A DNA stretch of 64,000 bases from an uncultured beta proteobacterium. GTDB lineage: Bacteria; Pseudomonadota; Gammaproteobacteria; Burkholderiales; Burkholderiaceae. The notes under the pieces are model-generated. The model made no database searches, was not told the origin of the DNA, and was given only the letters and a program-made list of their open reading frames with translations. The DNA lies in NCBI GenBank assembly GCA_903875135.1, contig CAIQUZ010000109.1:124001-188000 (forward strand). The letters are read 5' to 3'. Positions 11,109 through 22,980 of the stretch are shown one piece after another (position 1 is the first letter of the stretch; the number at the start of each line of letters is the position of its first letter). The position numbers were made by a program, and so were the translations under genes.

Positions 11109-11639
11109 TTAAGGTACTTTACGAATATCTGTAGCTTCCTTAAGTTGATTAGCCCAATCATCAGGTAACCAACCACGAATGAATCCAACTGCAAACTCCA
11201 CGCCAGGACGAGTTAAGGCATCCTTATACTCGCTACTTTTGGGAATGTCTGTTAACGCTAGTAAGGTTGATAAGATCACAATAATCAATACTCCCCGCAA
11301 AACACCAAAAAAGGCACCAAGTAATCGATCAATGAACGAAAGCCCTACAGTAGTGATGACACGATTAAACATACCCGAAATGATTTTAGAGATGATTAAG
11401 ATACCAACGAACAGCGCAAAAAAGCCAAGGACAATTTGCCCAGTTCTACCACCAGGCATAGAGGATAACCACTGATTAGCTACTACTCCTGCATACCGGT
11501 AGGCTAAATACATCGCAAGTCCAAAGCCGATGAGAGATAAAGCTTCACGCACAAACCCGCGAACTAGACCAACGATAGCCGAAATGACAATCACCCCAAT
11601 CACAATAAAATCTACCGTTGTAAATGCAAAGGTATTCAT
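11109..11639 (-). CDS. cvpA: CvpA family membrane protein
   Basis: Multiple TM segments with GLVRGFVREALSLIG; next to purF. Confidence 0.9.
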   Translation of the reverse strand: MNTFAFTTVDFIVIGVIVISAIVGLVRGFVREALSLIGFGLAMYLAYRYAGVVANQWLSSMPGGRTGQIVLGFFALFVGILIISKIISGMFNRVITTVGLSFIDRLLGAFFGVLRGVLIIVILSTLLALTDIPKSSEYKDALTRPGVEFAVGFIRGWLPDDWANQLKEATDIRKVP

Positions 11640-12349
11640 CAGGGGTTGGGTTTCATTTCTATCAGTTTAGGCGTCACTTCCAAATCTGCCATCTTTGTCA
11701 TAGCAGCTTGCGCCTCGTCTTTATTGGTATATGGACCAGCTCTGAGTATGTACAATGTGCTCGAATCAGATTCTTTTTTTCTCTCAATCACATACGATGT
11801 AATTTTTAAATCTTTTAATTTCCCCGACATCTTTTTGACACGGTCGCTAGAACTAAAAGTAGCAACCTGAATATAAAACTTCTTCGGCTTTTCAAGGTCT
11901 TTTGCTTTTGACTCAGAAATCACTTCTTCAACAACCTCAGTTGATACCTTCTTTGAGGTGCTTTCATTAAACTCATTTTTAGGCGAGGAAATGACGGTTT
12001 CTTTCGATACATCTTCAGTAACCAGCGTTGAATTTTTCGCCCCAGTAGATTCTTTTACATCTGTTTTTGGACTTGCCCCATCGGTTACTGATGTCACCAC
12101 TTGGAGGACAACATCATTTTTGACCTTTTTCGGTTCGGAATCAAAAATTCTAGGAAGTCCAACGATAGCGACAAAAAGTAAAAATCCAGCGCCAAGCAAT
12201 CGATGTCGAGCCCTTTGTACCTCAGGATTTTCAATGAGTGATTCCGAATCATCTTCTGGGTCAACTTGCCTTCTTGAATTTAAACTAGGTTCGACACGCT
12301 CATTTTTAGAATCCGAGGAGTTCTTGTTTTTAAAATTTAAAAATGACAT
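11639..12349 (-). CDS. SPOR domain-containing protein
   Basis: FYIQVATFSSSDRVKKMSGKLK...YILRAGPYTNKDEAQAAM at C-terminus; one TM segment. Confidence 0.85.
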   Translation of the reverse strand: MSFLNFKNKNSSDSKNERVEPSLNSRRQVDPEDDSESLIENPEVQRARHRLLGAGFLLFVAIVGLPRIFDSEPKKVKNDVVLQVVTSVTDGASPKTDVKESTGAKNSTLVTEDVSKETVISSPKNEFNESTSKKVSTEVVEEVISESKAKDLEKPKKFYIQVATFSSSDRVKKMSGKLKDLKITSYVIERKKESDSSTLYILRAGPYTNKDEAQAAMTKMADLEVTPKLIEMKPNP

Positions 12350-12377
12350 GATCGATTTTATATAAATGGGAGGAAAT

Positions 12378-13691
12378 TTAATGCTTCTTTAAGTTGCGTA
12401 CACTCATCACACCACTCACGGTGTAGAAAGAGCCGAATACCAGTATTCTATCATTTTGACCAGCTCTTTCGAGGGTTTTTTGATAAGCTAGCGCAGGATT
12501 TGCAAAAGTATCAACACCCGTCTCATTGGTGTTCTTTACCCCCAAATGCTCGAGTATCTGTTGCAATTGATCCGCAGTAACCGCTCTTGGTGTGGGTAAA
12601 TTAACACAATGCCAATAGTCAACTATACCCAACATCGGTCGAATAACACCTTCAATATCCTTATCCGCCATTGCGCCAAAAATAGCATGAGTAAAGGGGA
12701 AATAGCCCATCTTATCCACACTAGCTGCCAATGCACTACTTGCATGAGGGTTATGCGCCACATCCAAGACGATGGTCGGTTGACCTGGAAGGACTTGGAA
12801 TCGACCAGGCAAGTCCACCATGGCAAAACCGTTGCGTATTGACTGTACCCCAACCGGCAGAACTTCTCGTAGACTCATGATTACAGCGATTGTTCCAGAG
12901 GCATTGAGTAGTTGATTAGCCCCTCGTAGGGCCGGATAAGCCAAACCACTGACTCTTCTTGATCTTCCAGACCAAGACCATTGCTGCTGATCACCGGAAA
13001 AATTAAAGTCGCGTCCATGTAACCATAAATCCGCACCTATTTCTTGTGCATATTGAATCAAAGACGATGGGGCAACTGGGTCGGAACAGATCGCCGTTTT
13101 CCCCGATCGCATGATCCCTGCCTTTTCAAGAGCAATTTGATCCCTCGTATTGCCTAAAAGAGCCATATGATCGAGATCGATACTAGTGATGACGGAACAA
13201 TCTGCATCGACGATATTCACTGCGTCTAAACGCCCTCCTAAGCCAACTTCTAGGATCACCACATCGAGCTGGGATGTGGAAAACAAATGCAAGATGGCTA
13301 AAGTCGTAAATTCAAAATATGTCAAACTCACAAGGCTTGGCAAGGACGCTCTTGCTGTCTCAACTATCCGAAAATGCTCTAACAACAGCTCTTCAGATAC
13401 ATTCTCCTGCAAAATCCTTGCACGCTCTGCAAAATCAATAAAGTGAGGTGAGGTATGACAAGCAACTCGATAGCCTGCTTCACTATAAATAGCTTCTAAA
13501 AATGCACAGGTAGATCCCTTACCATTGGTACCAGCTACGGTAATGACAGGGCATGAGAACCGTAAATTAAGGGCTTCTTTCACCTGAAGAATCCGAGCCA
13601 AACCCATATCGATGCCGACAGGGTGAGCAGATTCCAAAAAATTCAGCCAAGTCGGTAAATCAGAAAAATACTGAGGCTCTCTAGAAAACAC
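12378..13691 (-). CDS. folC: Bifunctional folylpolyglutamate synthase/dihydrofolate synthase
   Basis: VAGTNGKGST Mur-ligase-like P-loop, HTSPHF, LDVAHNPHA. Confidence 0.95.
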   Translation of the reverse strand: MFSREPQYFSDLPTWLNFLESAHPVGIDMGLARILQVKEALNLRFSCPVITVAGTNGKGSTCAFLEAIYSEAGYRVACHTSPHFIDFAERARILQENVSEELLLEHFRIVETARASLPSLVSLTYFEFTTLAILHLFSTSQLDVVILEVGLGGRLDAVNIVDADCSVITSIDLDHMALLGNTRDQIALEKAGIMRSGKTAICSDPVAPSSLIQYAQEIGADLWLHGRDFNFSGDQQQWSWSGRSRRVSGLAYPALRGANQLLNASGTIAVIMSLREVLPVGVQSIRNGFAMVDLPGRFQVLPGQPTIVLDVAHNPHASSALAASVDKMGYFPFTHAIFGAMADKDIEGVIRPMLGIVDYWHCVNLPTPRAVTADQLQQILEHLGVKNTNETGVDTFANPALAYQKTLERAGQNDRILVFGSFYTVSGVMSVRNLKKH

Positions 13692-13701
13692 AGATCATCA
13701 A

Positions 13702-14577
13702 TCAAGTAGCAATCGAGTCTGCCGATTGTTTTTGTAAAAGCGCTAAAAGTTTCGCTAATTCCGCGCGCATCTGACGACGATCGACAATCATATCAATGCC
13801 ACCTTTTTGTAGCAAAAACTCTGATCGCTGAAATCCTTCAGGTAACTTTTCTCGAACCGTCTGTTCAATCACTCGTGGCCCTGCAAAACCAATTAAAGCT
13901 TTAGGCTCTGCCATAACAATATCACCCATAAACGCAAAGCTAGCTGAAATACCACCCATTGTTGGATCTGTGAGAACACTGATATATGGCAATTTGGCAT
14001 GTGCTAATTGAGTTAACATCGAATTCGTTTTAGCCATTTGCATTAGAGATAACAGACTCTCCTGCATTCTTGCACCACCAGTCGCGCAAATACAAATAAA
14101 GGGTACCTTTTGCTCAAGAGCCATTTGCGCTCCCCGGACAAAGCGTTCCCCGACAACCGAGCCCATTGAGCCACCCATAAACTCAAACTCAAAACAGGCA
14201 ATCACCACAGGCAAGGTTTGGATCGACCCACCCATCACCACCATAGCATCCGTTTCTCCAGTGGAGTCTATGGCGTCTTTAAGGCGATCGGGATATTTTT
14301 TGGTATCTTTGAACTTCAGCGCATCAATTGGCAACACTTCTTGCCCTATCTCATAACGCCCTTCTTTATCAAGTAAATAGTCTAAGCGAACCCGAGCACG
14401 AATTCGCATATGATGATGACATTTTGGACAAACATTAAGATTGGCTTCCACATCCGTTCTATACAATACGGCTTCACAAGACGAACACTTAACCCATAAA
14501 CCCTCAGGTATAGATTTGCGTAAACTGGGGTCAGTCTGTTGAATTTGCGGAGGTAGTAACTTGTCAATCCAACTCAT
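13702..14577 (-). CDS. accD: Acetyl-CoA carboxylase carboxyltransferase subunit beta
   Basis: Zn ribbon [23 protein letters not shown] and [18 protein letters not shown]. Confidence 0.96.
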   Translation of the reverse strand: MSWIDKLLPPQIQQTDPSLRKSIPEGLWVKCSSCEAVLYRTDVEANLNVCPKCHHHMRIRARVRLDYLLDKEGRYEIGQEVLPIDALKFKDTKKYPDRLKDAIDSTGETDAMVVMGGSIQTLPVVIACFEFEFMGGSMGSVVGERFVRGAQMALEQKVPFICICATGGARMQESLLSLMQMAKTNSMLTQLAHAKLPYISVLTDPTMGGISASFAFMGDIVMAEPKALIGFAGPRVIEQTVREKLPEGFQRSEFLLQKGGIDMIVDRRQMRAELAKLLALLQKQSADSIAT

Positions 14578-14596
14578 TTATATTCCCTTCTTCATT

Positions 14597-15412
14597 TCAA
14601 GAACTGATTGCCTTTGTACTGTCCAAAGCAATACGAATTTCATGAATAAAATCCTTAAGGGATTGTAACCCCGTATCTCCTGGGGCATCTTCTAAAATCT
14701 GCACTAATTTACTTCCAATCACAACGGCATCACCACTTTGACTTAATTGGCATGCTGATTGCGCATCGCGAATACCAAATCCAATGGCCAGTGGGGTCGA
14801 GGTCTGGGACCTAATGGTTTTCGTCATTGACGCCACATCGGCGGTATTGATATGACTAGCGCCCGTAACACCTTTTAGAGAAACATAATAAATATAGCCG
14901 CTCGACGCTTTCGCAACACTGGCAATTCGTTGTGGTGAAGAAGTCGGTGCTAAAAGAAAAATGGGAGATAAACCTGCCGCCTTTAATGCCTCTGAAAACT
15001 CAATACATTCTTCCGGTGGATAATCAACTACCAATACACCATCAACCCCAGAATTTAAAGCTTGCGCTGTGAATTGATCAATGCCCATTCTTTCGATCGG
15101 ATTAGCGTAACCCATGAGCACCACAGGGGTATGCTGATTGATAGTTCTAAAGGTTTGCACCATCTTTAAACATTTATCTAGATTCATGCCTTTTGCAAGA
15201 GCTCTTTCGGAAGCTCTCTGAATCACTGGACCATCAGCCATCGGGTCAGAAAATGGTACACCTAATTCAATCACATCAGCACCAGACTCGACTAAAGCAT
15301 GCATGATGGCGACGGTTTGTTGAGGATCAGGATCCCCTGCAGTGACAAAAGGAATTAATCCCTTACGACCATTCACTGCAAGGTTTTTAAATACATTATC
15401 AATACGACTCAT
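14597..15412 (-). CDS. trpA: Tryptophan synthase alpha subunit
   Basis: [31 protein letters not shown]. Confidence 0.97.
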   Translation of the reverse strand: MSRIDNVFKNLAVNGRKGLIPFVTAGDPDPQQTVAIMHALVESGADVIELGVPFSDPMADGPVIQRASERALAKGMNLDKCLKMVQTFRTINQHTPVVLMGYANPIERMGIDQFTAQALNSGVDGVLVVDYPPEECIEFSEALKAAGLSPIFLLAPTSSPQRIASVAKASSGYIYYVSLKGVTGASHINTADVASMTKTIRSQTSTPLAIGFGIRDAQSACQLSQSGDAVVIGSKLVQILEDAPGDTGLQSLKDFIHEIRIALDSTKAISS

Positions 15413-15426
15413 GAATTTGGTTTCCC

Positions 15427-16629
15427 TTAGACTGGCGCAAGTTTAATTTTGTCCGCAAGTGCGACTGTATGCATGTCTTTATCACCACGACCAGATAGAT
15501 TAACCAAAATCGTCTTGTCCTTTGGTAACGTTTTTGCAAGTTCAAATGCATATGCAATTGCATGACTGGTTTCTAAAGCAGGAATAATTCCCTCGATTTC
15601 ACAACAAGTATGAAATGCGGCTAAAGCTTCGTCATCCGTCACAGCTGTATATGTCGCTCGCTGAATATCTTTCAACCACGCATGTTCAGGGCCCACTCCT
15701 GGGTAATCTAGACCCGCAGATATTGAGTGAGTTTCCATAATCTGACCATCTTCATTTTGAATCAGATACGTACGATTACCATGTAAAACGCCCGGTGTTC
15801 CTGCGCATAATGCAGCTGCATGCTTACCCGTTGCAATACCTGAGCCCGCCGCTTCTACACCAATTAATTTGACGTCACTGTAATTGATATACGGGTAAAA
15901 AATTCCCATTGCATTCGACCCACCACCCACACAAGCCAGAACATAATCAGGCTGAGCCCCTGTCATCTCTGGCATTTGCTCGATGCACTCCTGACCAATA
16001 ATACTTTGAAAATCTCGAACCATGGCAGGATAAGGATGCGGTCCAGCAACCGTTCCAATAATATAAAAAGTGTTTTCTACATTCGTTACCCAATCACGCA
16101 TTGCTTCATTTAAAGCATCTTTTAATGTTTTAGATCCAGACTCAACCGGCACCACTGTAGCACCGAGTAATTTCATACGGTAAATGTTTTGTGCTTGACG
16201 CTCAACATCTACACTACCCATGTAAATCACACATTCAAGTCCAAATCGTGCACAGATCGTCGCAGTGGCTACGCCATGTTGACCTGCACCGGTTTCCGCA
16301 ATGATGCGGGGCTTACCCATCCGTTTGGCTAGCAGGGCTTGGCCAATAACGTTATTAATCTTGTGCGCACCCGTATGATTCAAATCCTCACGTTTAAAAT
16401 AGACTTGAGCACCACCAACTTGCTCACTCCAACGTTTTGCGTGATAAATGGGGCTTGGACGCCCAACAAAATGTTTGAGCTCATAATTATATTCATTAAT
16501 AAAATCAGGATCATAACGATACTTGGCGTAGACCTCCTTGAGCTCCTCCAAAGCATACATTAATGTTTCAGAAACAAACACCCCGCCATATGGTCCAAAA
16601 TGTCCACGCTGGTCCGGAAAATCATACAT
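15427..16629 (-). CDS. trpB: Tryptophan synthase beta subunit
   Basis: [27 protein letters not shown]. Confidence 0.97.
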   Translation of the reverse strand: MYDFPDQRGHFGPYGGVFVSETLMYALEELKEVYAKYRYDPDFINEYNYELKHFVGRPSPIYHAKRWSEQVGGAQVYFKREDLNHTGAHKINNVIGQALLAKRMGKPRIIAETGAGQHGVATATICARFGLECVIYMGSVDVERQAQNIYRMKLLGATVVPVESGSKTLKDALNEAMRDWVTNVENTFYIIGTVAGPHPYPAMVRDFQSIIGQECIEQMPEMTGAQPDYVLACVGGGSNAMGIFYPYINYSDVKLIGVEAAGSGIATGKHAAALCAGTPGVLHGNRTYLIQNEDGQIMETHSISAGLDYPGVGPEHAWLKDIQRATYTAVTDDEALAAFHTCCEIEGIIPALETSHAIAYAFELAKTLPKDKTILVNLSGRGDKDMHTVALADKIKLAPV

Positions 16630-16652
16630 AAGTTACCCTTCACTCAATGCGC

Positions 16653-17315
16653 TCAGCGATGCGACTGTCTGACCTGCATTACAAAATTTTTCATTAAAAC
16701 AGGGTCTTTTTTACCTTTCGATATTTCAACCCCACTCGAGACATCAACTGCTAACGGACGAAAATACTCTATCGCCTGGGCGACATTGTGCGAGTTCAAC
16801 CCACCACTCAAAACGACCCGATGCGCGTTTTCTTTTATCCATGTTTCTGGTATCAAATCCCAATTAAAAGCCTGTCCACCGCCACCATACCCATCAACTA
16901 CTGCATCTAATAACCAAGCAGATGCATCCCTATATTGTAGGCAAAATTCCGACATGATGAATTTCTCATCAATTCTTGCCGCTTTTAACCACGGTTTGCC
17001 CTGCGCTATGGTTTGACAACGTTGCGGTGTCTCATTGCCATGAAACTGCCAAATATCGACTAAACATTCCTGATGAATGCGCTCGATGAGTTCATCATTC
17101 GCATCTACGACTAAGGCAACATTTTGTAATTGCCCCTGATGAAGACGCGATAAGGGTCCGGCTTGGAAAGGTTCTAAATAACGAGAACTCGGTGGATAAA
17201 AGACCAAACCGATAGCATCAATTTCCAGCTCTAAGGCTGTTTGAATATCAAGTTCAGTGGTTAATCCACAGATTTTGATGTTCGTTTTCGTAAAATCATA
17301 TTGTAATAGACTCAT
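16653..17315 (-). CDS. trpF: Phosphoribosylanthranilate isomerase (preferred ATG at 17315, ATGA overlap with truA stop; ORF track begins at 17345)
   Basis: KICGLTTELDIQ, GLVFYPPSSRY; operon context with trpB/trpA. Confidence 0.93.
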   Translation of the reverse strand: MSLLQYDFTKTNIKICGLTTELDIQTALELEIDAIGLVFYPPSSRYLEPFQAGPLSRLHQGQLQNVALVVDANDELIERIHQECLVDIWQFHGNETPQRCQTIAQGKPWLKAARIDEKFIMSEFCLQYRDASAWLLDAVVDGYGGGGQAFNWDLIPETWIKENAHRVVLSGGLNSHNVAQAIEYFRPLAVDVSSGVEISKGKKDPVLMKNFVMQVRQSHR

Positions 17316-18214
17316 GACATCACACGCCCTGGAAATGATTGACAAAATGCCTGATTTAACATTTGCTCAGGGATTGCCGATTGTCCCAAATTTGGCATAG
17401 GAATCTGAAAATGTTCTGGATAAGAAACTTTGGCTAAATATAAGCCATCAGCAGAAAATGTTGGGGCCGCCAACGATCGATCCCGTTGCTGAAGCACCTC
17501 TTGAACCCACTCAACAGATTTTTTGCCAATTCCGACCTGAAGCAATGTTCCGATGATGTTTCTCACCATATGATGTAAAAAAGCATTAGCACGTAGCAAG
17601 AAAAAAACTCTAGCGCCGTCTTGCACAATATCTAACTGATAAATTGTTTTAATCGGGCTCTTACTCTGACACTCAGAAGAACGAAAGCAAGTAAAGTCAT
17701 GCTCACCCAACAATGATTGGGCGGCTAAACGCATCTCATCGATCATAAACAGTTTTGCTAAGGGCAACATGTTGTAGCCTGCTTTACCATGTAACAAAGG
17801 GGTTCGTATTGGTGAATTCATTAAAAAATAGACATAAGACCGCTCATAAGCGGTGCGCCTTGCGTCAAAATCAAAAGTAACTTCTTTCGCCCATTGAATG
17901 GATATAGTGAATGGCAAAAAACTATTCAACCCCCTTACCCAGGACCAATCAGGTCGGTCAATATCTGTATCAAAATGCGCTACCTGCCCTAAAGCGTGAA
18001 CACCAGTATCGGTTCTACCCGCAGCAGTAAGACGAAGTAACTCTTGTGCTTCATCACCAATAAATTTGGTAATCGCCCCTTCTATATGATCTTGGACGGT
18101 TGCTTGATTGATTTGGCTTTGCCATCCACAATAAGGCGAACCATCATATTGAATACCAATCGCTATACGTCGTCGTTTCTTATCCATAACCGATGAGGAT
18201 ATTTTATTATCCAA
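17312..18214 (-). CDS. truA: tRNA pseudouridine(38-40) synthase TruA
   Basis: IQYDGSPYCGWQ, AAGRTDTGVHALGQ, HHMVRNI. Confidence 0.95.
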   Translation of the reverse strand: MDNKISSSVMDKKRRRIAIGIQYDGSPYCGWQSQINQATVQDHIEGAITKFIGDEAQELLRLTAAGRTDTGVHALGQVAHFDTDIDRPDWSWVRGLNSFLPFTISIQWAKEVTFDFDARRTAYERSYVYFLMNSPIRTPLLHGKAGYNMLPLAKLFMIDEMRLAAQSLLGEHDFTCFRSSECQSKSPIKTIYQLDIVQDGARVFFLLRANAFLHHMVRNIIGTLLQVGIGKKSVEWVQEVLQQRDRSLAAPTFSADGLYLAKVSYPEHFQIPMPNLGQSAIPEQMLNQAFCQSFPGRVMS

Positions 18215-19784
18215 GATCTTGCATGATTTGCTTTACTTCTTCGAGCACACTGACCTCAATATCCGGTCCTAAATTCATTAAGTCACTGAGCAAAGTACGA
18301 GCAGTTTCTATGTCTTTAATCTTGATATAGGATTTCGCCAAGTTTAGCCTAACGCGCTGTTCATCCTCATTTAAGCTATCAGTATTTACAGCGACAGATG
18401 TCGATTGATCGTGTGCCTCAACGCCAAGATCGAGAGCGAAAGGCCCCTTAGCTTGCGTAACGATTGGTTTTGGGAGTTCAGTTTTTGATGGTAAGTTAAG
18501 GTCAATACTTTGGAAGATTTTTTGGGCCTGAGGAGGTACTTCTGTAGTTGCCGCCTTAACGGCCGCCGAGCTAATTGTTACTGGAGGATCTTTATCATCA
18601 ACTATTGGCTTAGGCTCAAATACGAGAACTTTAGCTGGACTTGCTATTTCCTTATTTTCAGCCGGCTTTACGATGGGTTCCTTCATCACCGGAACCTCCA
18701 CTGGCATCGAGCGAGGTTTAATTCCCGCAGAAGTAGAATTTCGGTAAACACCAAATAGAAAAACCCCAGCTAATCCCAGTGTACCTAAAACCCAACCGTA
18801 TTCAGTAAATACTTCATTCGCATTGACCGTTTGCGAAGGCGTTACTTGAGCCTTCGCACTTTTTCTTTCATTTAACTCTTTGAGATCTTTAATGTTGCGT
18901 TCTAACTCAGCAATCCTTTGCTGCGCCTCCTCTAACATTTTTTGCTGAGCAATCATGTCCTCATTAACCTTAGCTTGATTGACAGACTGCTCAGTTTCCT
19001 TCTCTGAAGAACCAATCTTTAAACGATCTTTAACCTCTTCTTTTGATTTGGAAGGTTGATATGTTTTATTGGATTGAGCTAAACCTTGCTCTGTTGATCG
19101 AGTAAATTGCTTATCTTTGTAATCCTGATACCCTCTTGCAGTAAAGTCTCTCGCCTCTTGTTGGGGTATCGACGCAGCCATACTGACCGTTGGTACTTGA
19201 AGTGTTTCACCCGCTTTTAGACGATGAATATTGCCGGAGTAAAAGGCATTTGGATTGAGCCGATATAAGGCGACTAATACTTGTTCAAATTCTGCCCCGC
19301 TTAAATTAGGTGTAAGCTGAGAGGTGATTTTTACCAACGAGTCCCCGGATTGAACAGCGATTTCTTTTGATTGGGTATTTAAAACAGTATAAACACGAGT
19401 AATCTTCCCTGATGACCAAGATAACTCAAGCGCTAGATCGTTAAAAGCTTGTTCAAGCGATTCACTTTTTTTAGAAAACTTTAACAAAATGAAACTAGGT
19501 TTACCTGATGCATCTTTGACCAAGCGCAGAGTTGGTAAAGATTCATCAATCGGTCGTTTAATCGACAACTTGTCAAATACGGCCGCCTCAGCGATGACAG
19601 CATTTAATTCGCCAATGGATCTAGCTTCTTGAGATGAAATTAAAATACTAATTTTTGCTTCAAGATTTTCATTTTTTGCAGAAGAAATCACCAAATTACC
19701 AAGTGACACCGCCATCGATAATTGAACAAGGCACAAGCCCCCCAGCAAGATAAAACATCTGAACAGTAATCTGAATGGCATCAT
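18207..19784 (-). CDS. fimV: FimV-family polar/LysM-type protein
   Basis: Signal peptide, FimV N-terminal domain, LysM-like region (VQSGDSLVKITSQL...LNPNAFYSGNIHRLKAGETL), TM, C-terminal FimV-type repeat. Confidence 0.85.
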   Translation of the reverse strand: MMPFRLLFRCFILLGGLCLVQLSMAVSLGNLVISSAKNENLEAKISILISSQEARSIGELNAVIAEAAVFDKLSIKRPIDESLPTLRLVKDASGKPSFILLKFSKKSESLEQAFNDLALELSWSSGKITRVYTVLNTQSKEIAVQSGDSLVKITSQLTPNLSGAEFEQVLVALYRLNPNAFYSGNIHRLKAGETLQVPTVSMAASIPQQEARDFTARGYQDYKDKQFTRSTEQGLAQSNKTYQPSKSKEEVKDRLKIGSSEKETEQSVNQAKVNEDMIAQQKMLEEAQQRIAELERNIKDLKELNERKSAKAQVTPSQTVNANEVFTEYGWVLGTLGLAGVFLFGVYRNSTSAGIKPRSMPVEVPVMKEPIVKPAENKEIASPAKVLVFEPKPIVDDKDPPVTISSAAVKAATTEVPPQAQKIFQSIDLNLPSKTELPKPIVTQAKGPFALDLGVEAHDQSTSVAVNTDSLNEDEQRVRLNLAKSYIKIKDIETARTLLSDLMNLGPDIEVSVLEEVKQIMQDLG

Positions 19785-20936
19785 TTATGCTTCCAATAAA
19801 ATGCGTAGGATTCTTCTTAAAGGCTCTGCAGCCCCCCAAAGCAACTGATCGCCAACCGTAAAGGCCCCAATATATTCTGGCCCCATCGCCATTTGATGAA
19901 TCCGACCAATTGGAATCTGCATCGTTCCAGTCACGGCCGCAGGAGTTAAGTACTTTTCGGTCAAATCACGATCATTGGGAATGACTTTTACCCAATCATT
20001 CGCGTTAGCTAATAATTGCTCTACCTCTTCAATTGCGACATGTTTTTTCAACTTAATGGTTAATCCTTGGGAGTGGCATCGCATCGAACCAACCCGAACA
20101 CAAATTCCATCAATCGGTATACTGCCACTCTCTCTAAAAGGTGGTAAGCCCAAGATCTTATTGCACTCTGCCCCACCTTTCCACTCTTCTTTCGTTTGAC
20201 CATGGCCAACCGGTACATCAATCCAAGGAATCAAACTTCCCGCAAGTGGCGTGTTTCTAAAATTGGACTTAGGGTAAGCATCACTATGTAAGGCTTGATT
20301 AACCTGTCGATCAATCTCTAATATAGCGGATCCCGAGTCAGCTAATTGAGCTTGAACACTTTGATGCAAATAACCCATTTGGCTTAACAACTCACGCATA
20401 TTCTGTGCACCAGCACCTGAAGCAGCCTGATAAGTCATGGCGCTAACCCACTCCACTAAGCCGGCACTAAACAAACCATTCAGTCCCATCAACATCAAAC
20501 TGACCGTACAGTTCCCACCAATCCAATTCAGGTTTTTCTGGGCGATGGCATTGTCAATCACTGAGCGATTGACTGGATCAAGCACAATCTTTGCTTGAGG
20601 ATCCATTCTTAAACTACTCGCTGCGTCAATCCAATGTCCTTGCCATCCGGCCGCACGAAGCGGCCCAAAATAAGCATTGGTATAGTCCCCACCTTGCGTA
20701 GAAACGATGTAATCACATTTTTTAAGGGCTTCTGTTTGATGAGCGTCTTGCAGTATCTCTTCATTTTTACTGATGCGTTGACCAGCAAATAAAGGCGCCT
20801 TTGCTCCAGCATTACTCGTACTAAAAAAGATGGGTTCAATTAAATCGAAATCTTTTTCAGCCAACATACGCTCAAGCAAGACACTACCAACCATTCCACG
20901 CCAACCAACAAAACCCACCACAGGAAGTGACATCAA
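19785..20936 (-). CDS. asd: Aspartate-semialdehyde dehydrogenase
   Basis: [33 protein letters not shown]. Confidence 0.96.
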   Translation of the reverse strand: MMSLPVVGFVGWRGMVGSVLLERMLAEKDFDLIEPIFFSTSNAGAKAPLFAGQRISKNEEILQDAHQTEALKKCDYIVSTQGGDYTNAYFGPLRAAGWQGHWIDAASSLRMDPQAKIVLDPVNRSVIDNAIAQKNLNWIGGNCTVSLMLMGLNGLFSAGLVEWVSAMTYQAASGAGAQNMRELLSQMGYLHQSVQAQLADSGSAILEIDRQVNQALHSDAYPKSNFRNTPLAGSLIPWIDVPVGHGQTKEEWKGGAECNKILGLPPFRESGSIPIDGICVRVGSMRCHSQGLTIKLKKHVAIEEVEQLLANANDWVKVIPNDRDLTEKYLTPAAVTGTMQIPIGRIHQMAMGPEYIGAFTVGDQLLWGAAEPLRRILRILLEA

Positions 20937-21013
20937 AAAACCTTTATTAATGAAATTGTAAATAAGGTTCTATTTTATTACTTCTAGGAACGATCTTCGA
21001 AATTTTATGTGAT

Positions 21014-22084
21014 TTAAGCGAGTGCTTTTAAAACAGCTTGGCCCATTTCTACTGTTCCAACCTTGATTGTTCCAACTGTATAGATATCAACCGTTCTAAG
21101 ACCATCGGCTAAAACCCGCTGTACAGCTCGCTCAATACGGGTAGCTTGCTCTTCCTTTCCTAGGGAGTAACGCAGCATCATGGCCGCCGACAAGATCGTT
21201 GCGAGTGGATTGGCAATCCCTTTACCTGCTATATCAGGTGCTGAACCATGACTCGGCTCGTAAAGACCTTTATTTTTGATATCTAATGACGCAGAAGGCA
21301 ACATACCAATCGACCCAGTCAACATGGCGGCCTCATCGGACAAAATATCTCCAAATAAATTACCTGTCACAACCACATCAAAAGCTTTAGGAGCTTTAAC
21401 CAACTGCATCGCAGCATTATCAACATACATGTGGGTTAATTCAACGTCAGGATAAGACTTGCCAAGATCTGTCATCACTTCACGCCACAGTTGAGAAGTT
21501 TCCAAAACATTTGATTTATCAACACTACAAACCTTTTTTCCTCTTTTTCGAGCAGCTGTAAAAGCAACTTGGCCAATACGACGGACTTCTGGCTCGCTAT
21601 AGCGCATCGTATCAAAGCCTTCACGTGAGCCAGGAAATAATCCATCACTGGCCGTCCGAATCCCTTTAGGGGATCCAAAATACACATCGCCATTGAGCTC
21701 CCGAACAATCAAAATGTCTAGGCCAGAAACAATTTCTGGCTTTAAAGAGGAAGCTGCAGTTAACTCTGGATAACAAATCGCAGGTCTCAAATTGGCAAAT
21801 AAGGCTAAATGCTTACGCAAACCCAAAATGGCCTGCTCTGGTCTGAGCTCTCGAGCTAAGGTGTCATATTTAAAATCACCTACCGAACCAAATAATATAG
21901 CGTCCGCTGCTTTTGCTAACTCTAAGGTTTGAGGAGGTAAAGGATGCCCATAAGCCTCATAACCCGCCCCGCCAACTGGAGCCTCTTCAATTTCAAAAGA
22001 TTCGCCAAGAGCATCTAAGACTAATCGTGCTTGAGCAATGATTTCAGGACCAATTCCGTCCCCAGGTAATACGGCAATTTTCAT
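21014..22084 (-). CDS. leuB: 3-isopropylmalate dehydrogenase
   Basis: [39 protein letters not shown]. Confidence 0.97.
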   Translation of the reverse strand: MKIAVLPGDGIGPEIIAQARLVLDALGESFEIEEAPVGGAGYEAYGHPLPPQTLELAKAADAILFGSVGDFKYDTLARELRPEQAILGLRKHLALFANLRPAICYPELTAASSLKPEIVSGLDILIVRELNGDVYFGSPKGIRTASDGLFPGSREGFDTMRYSEPEVRRIGQVAFTAARKRGKKVCSVDKSNVLETSQLWREVMTDLGKSYPDVELTHMYVDNAAMQLVKAPKAFDVVVTGNLFGDILSDEAAMLTGSIGMLPSASLDIKNKGLYEPSHGSAPDIAGKGIANPLATILSAAMMLRYSLGKEEQATRIERAVQRVLADGLRTVDIYTVGTIKVGTVEMGQAVLKALA

Positions 22085-22096
22085 ATCTTTGTGACC

Positions 22097-22744
22097 CTAT
22101 GGAAGTTTGGCGTCTAACCAAGGCATTTTCAATAACCGAGCAGACTCATATAGTTTAATTTTGTCGGCATGCCGCAGAGTTAATCCAATATCATCTAAAC
22201 CATTGGTCAAACAATATTTGCGAAATGGCGTGATATCGAAATCATAAGAACGACCATCTGGTGTTGTTACCACTTGCTGTTCAAGGTCAATCGTTACTTT
22301 AAAACCATTGAAAGAAAAAGTCTCATTAAATAAATGATCGACCTGCAAGCTCCCTAAAACAATCGGTAATAATCCATTTTTATAACAGTTATTCATAAAA
22401 ATATCAGCAAAGCTTGGAGCAATCACCGCCCTAAAACCATACTGTACTAGCGCCCAAGGAGCATGTTCGCGCGAACTTCCACAACCAAAATTCTGACGGG
22501 CAAGTAAGATGCTGCCACCCCGATAACGCGGTTGATTGAGAACAAAATCAGGATTTAATGGTCTAGCGGAGCAGTCAACGCCAGGTTCACCTGGGTCTAA
22601 ATACCGCCAAGCATCAAACAAGTTTTGCCCGAAACCAGTTCTAGCAATTGATTTTAAAAACTGCTTCGGAATAATAGCATCAGTATCTACGTTTTCACGA
22701 TCCAGAGGGACTACTAAGCCTTGATGAACCTTAAATGCTTCCAT
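22097..22744 (-). CDS. leuD: 3-isopropylmalate dehydratase small subunit
   Basis: [29 protein letters not shown]. Confidence 0.97.
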   Translation of the reverse strand: MEAFKVHQGLVVPLDRENVDTDAIIPKQFLKSIARTGFGQNLFDAWRYLDPGEPGVDCSARPLNPDFVLNQPRYRGGSILLARQNFGCGSSREHAPWALVQYGFRAVIAPSFADIFMNNCYKNGLLPIVLGSLQVDHLFNETFSFNGFKVTIDLEQQVVTTPDGRSYDFDITPFRKYCLTNGLDDIGLTLRHADKIKLYESARLLKMPWLDAKLP

Positions 22745-22768
22745 AAATGTCTCTTTATTAATCTTTTA

Positions 22769-22963
22769 CTATTTAATCGGGGTTACAACAGCCCCTGATG
22801 GTTGCTCAATTGGTTTAGAAGTTTCAACTTTAGTCGACGGTGTGGCAGAACTCTCAATTGATTTACCCAATGACTGCAGATCCTTACCCATACCTTCCAT
22901 CGTTGAACAAGCACTTACGCTCATCACCAATAACCCAGCACAAATGATAGTCATAATTTTCAT
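22769..22963 (-). CDS. Entericidin-like small lipoprotein
   Basis: MKIMTIICAGLLVMSVSACSTMEGMGKDLQSLGKSIE; lipobox and entericidin-like repeat; between leuC and leuD. Confidence 0.8.
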   Translation of the reverse strand: MKIMTIICAGLLVMSVSACSTMEGMGKDLQSLGKSIESSATPSTKVETSKPIEQPSGAVVTPIK

Positions 22964-22980
22964 AATGTTCTCCCTAACAA

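Noticed and set aside
11958-12365. 135-aa + strand ORF
   Set aside because: Shadow ORF opposite the SPOR-domain gene; Ser/Thr/Phe-rich as expected from the complement of Lys/Glu-rich codons.
16600-17016. 138-aa + strand ORF
   Set aside because: Antisense to trpF and the trpB start; no motif.
18900-19300. Possible repeat region in fimV
   Set aside because: Low-complexity coiled-coil and Lys/Glu/Gln-rich coding sequence, not a DNA repeat array.
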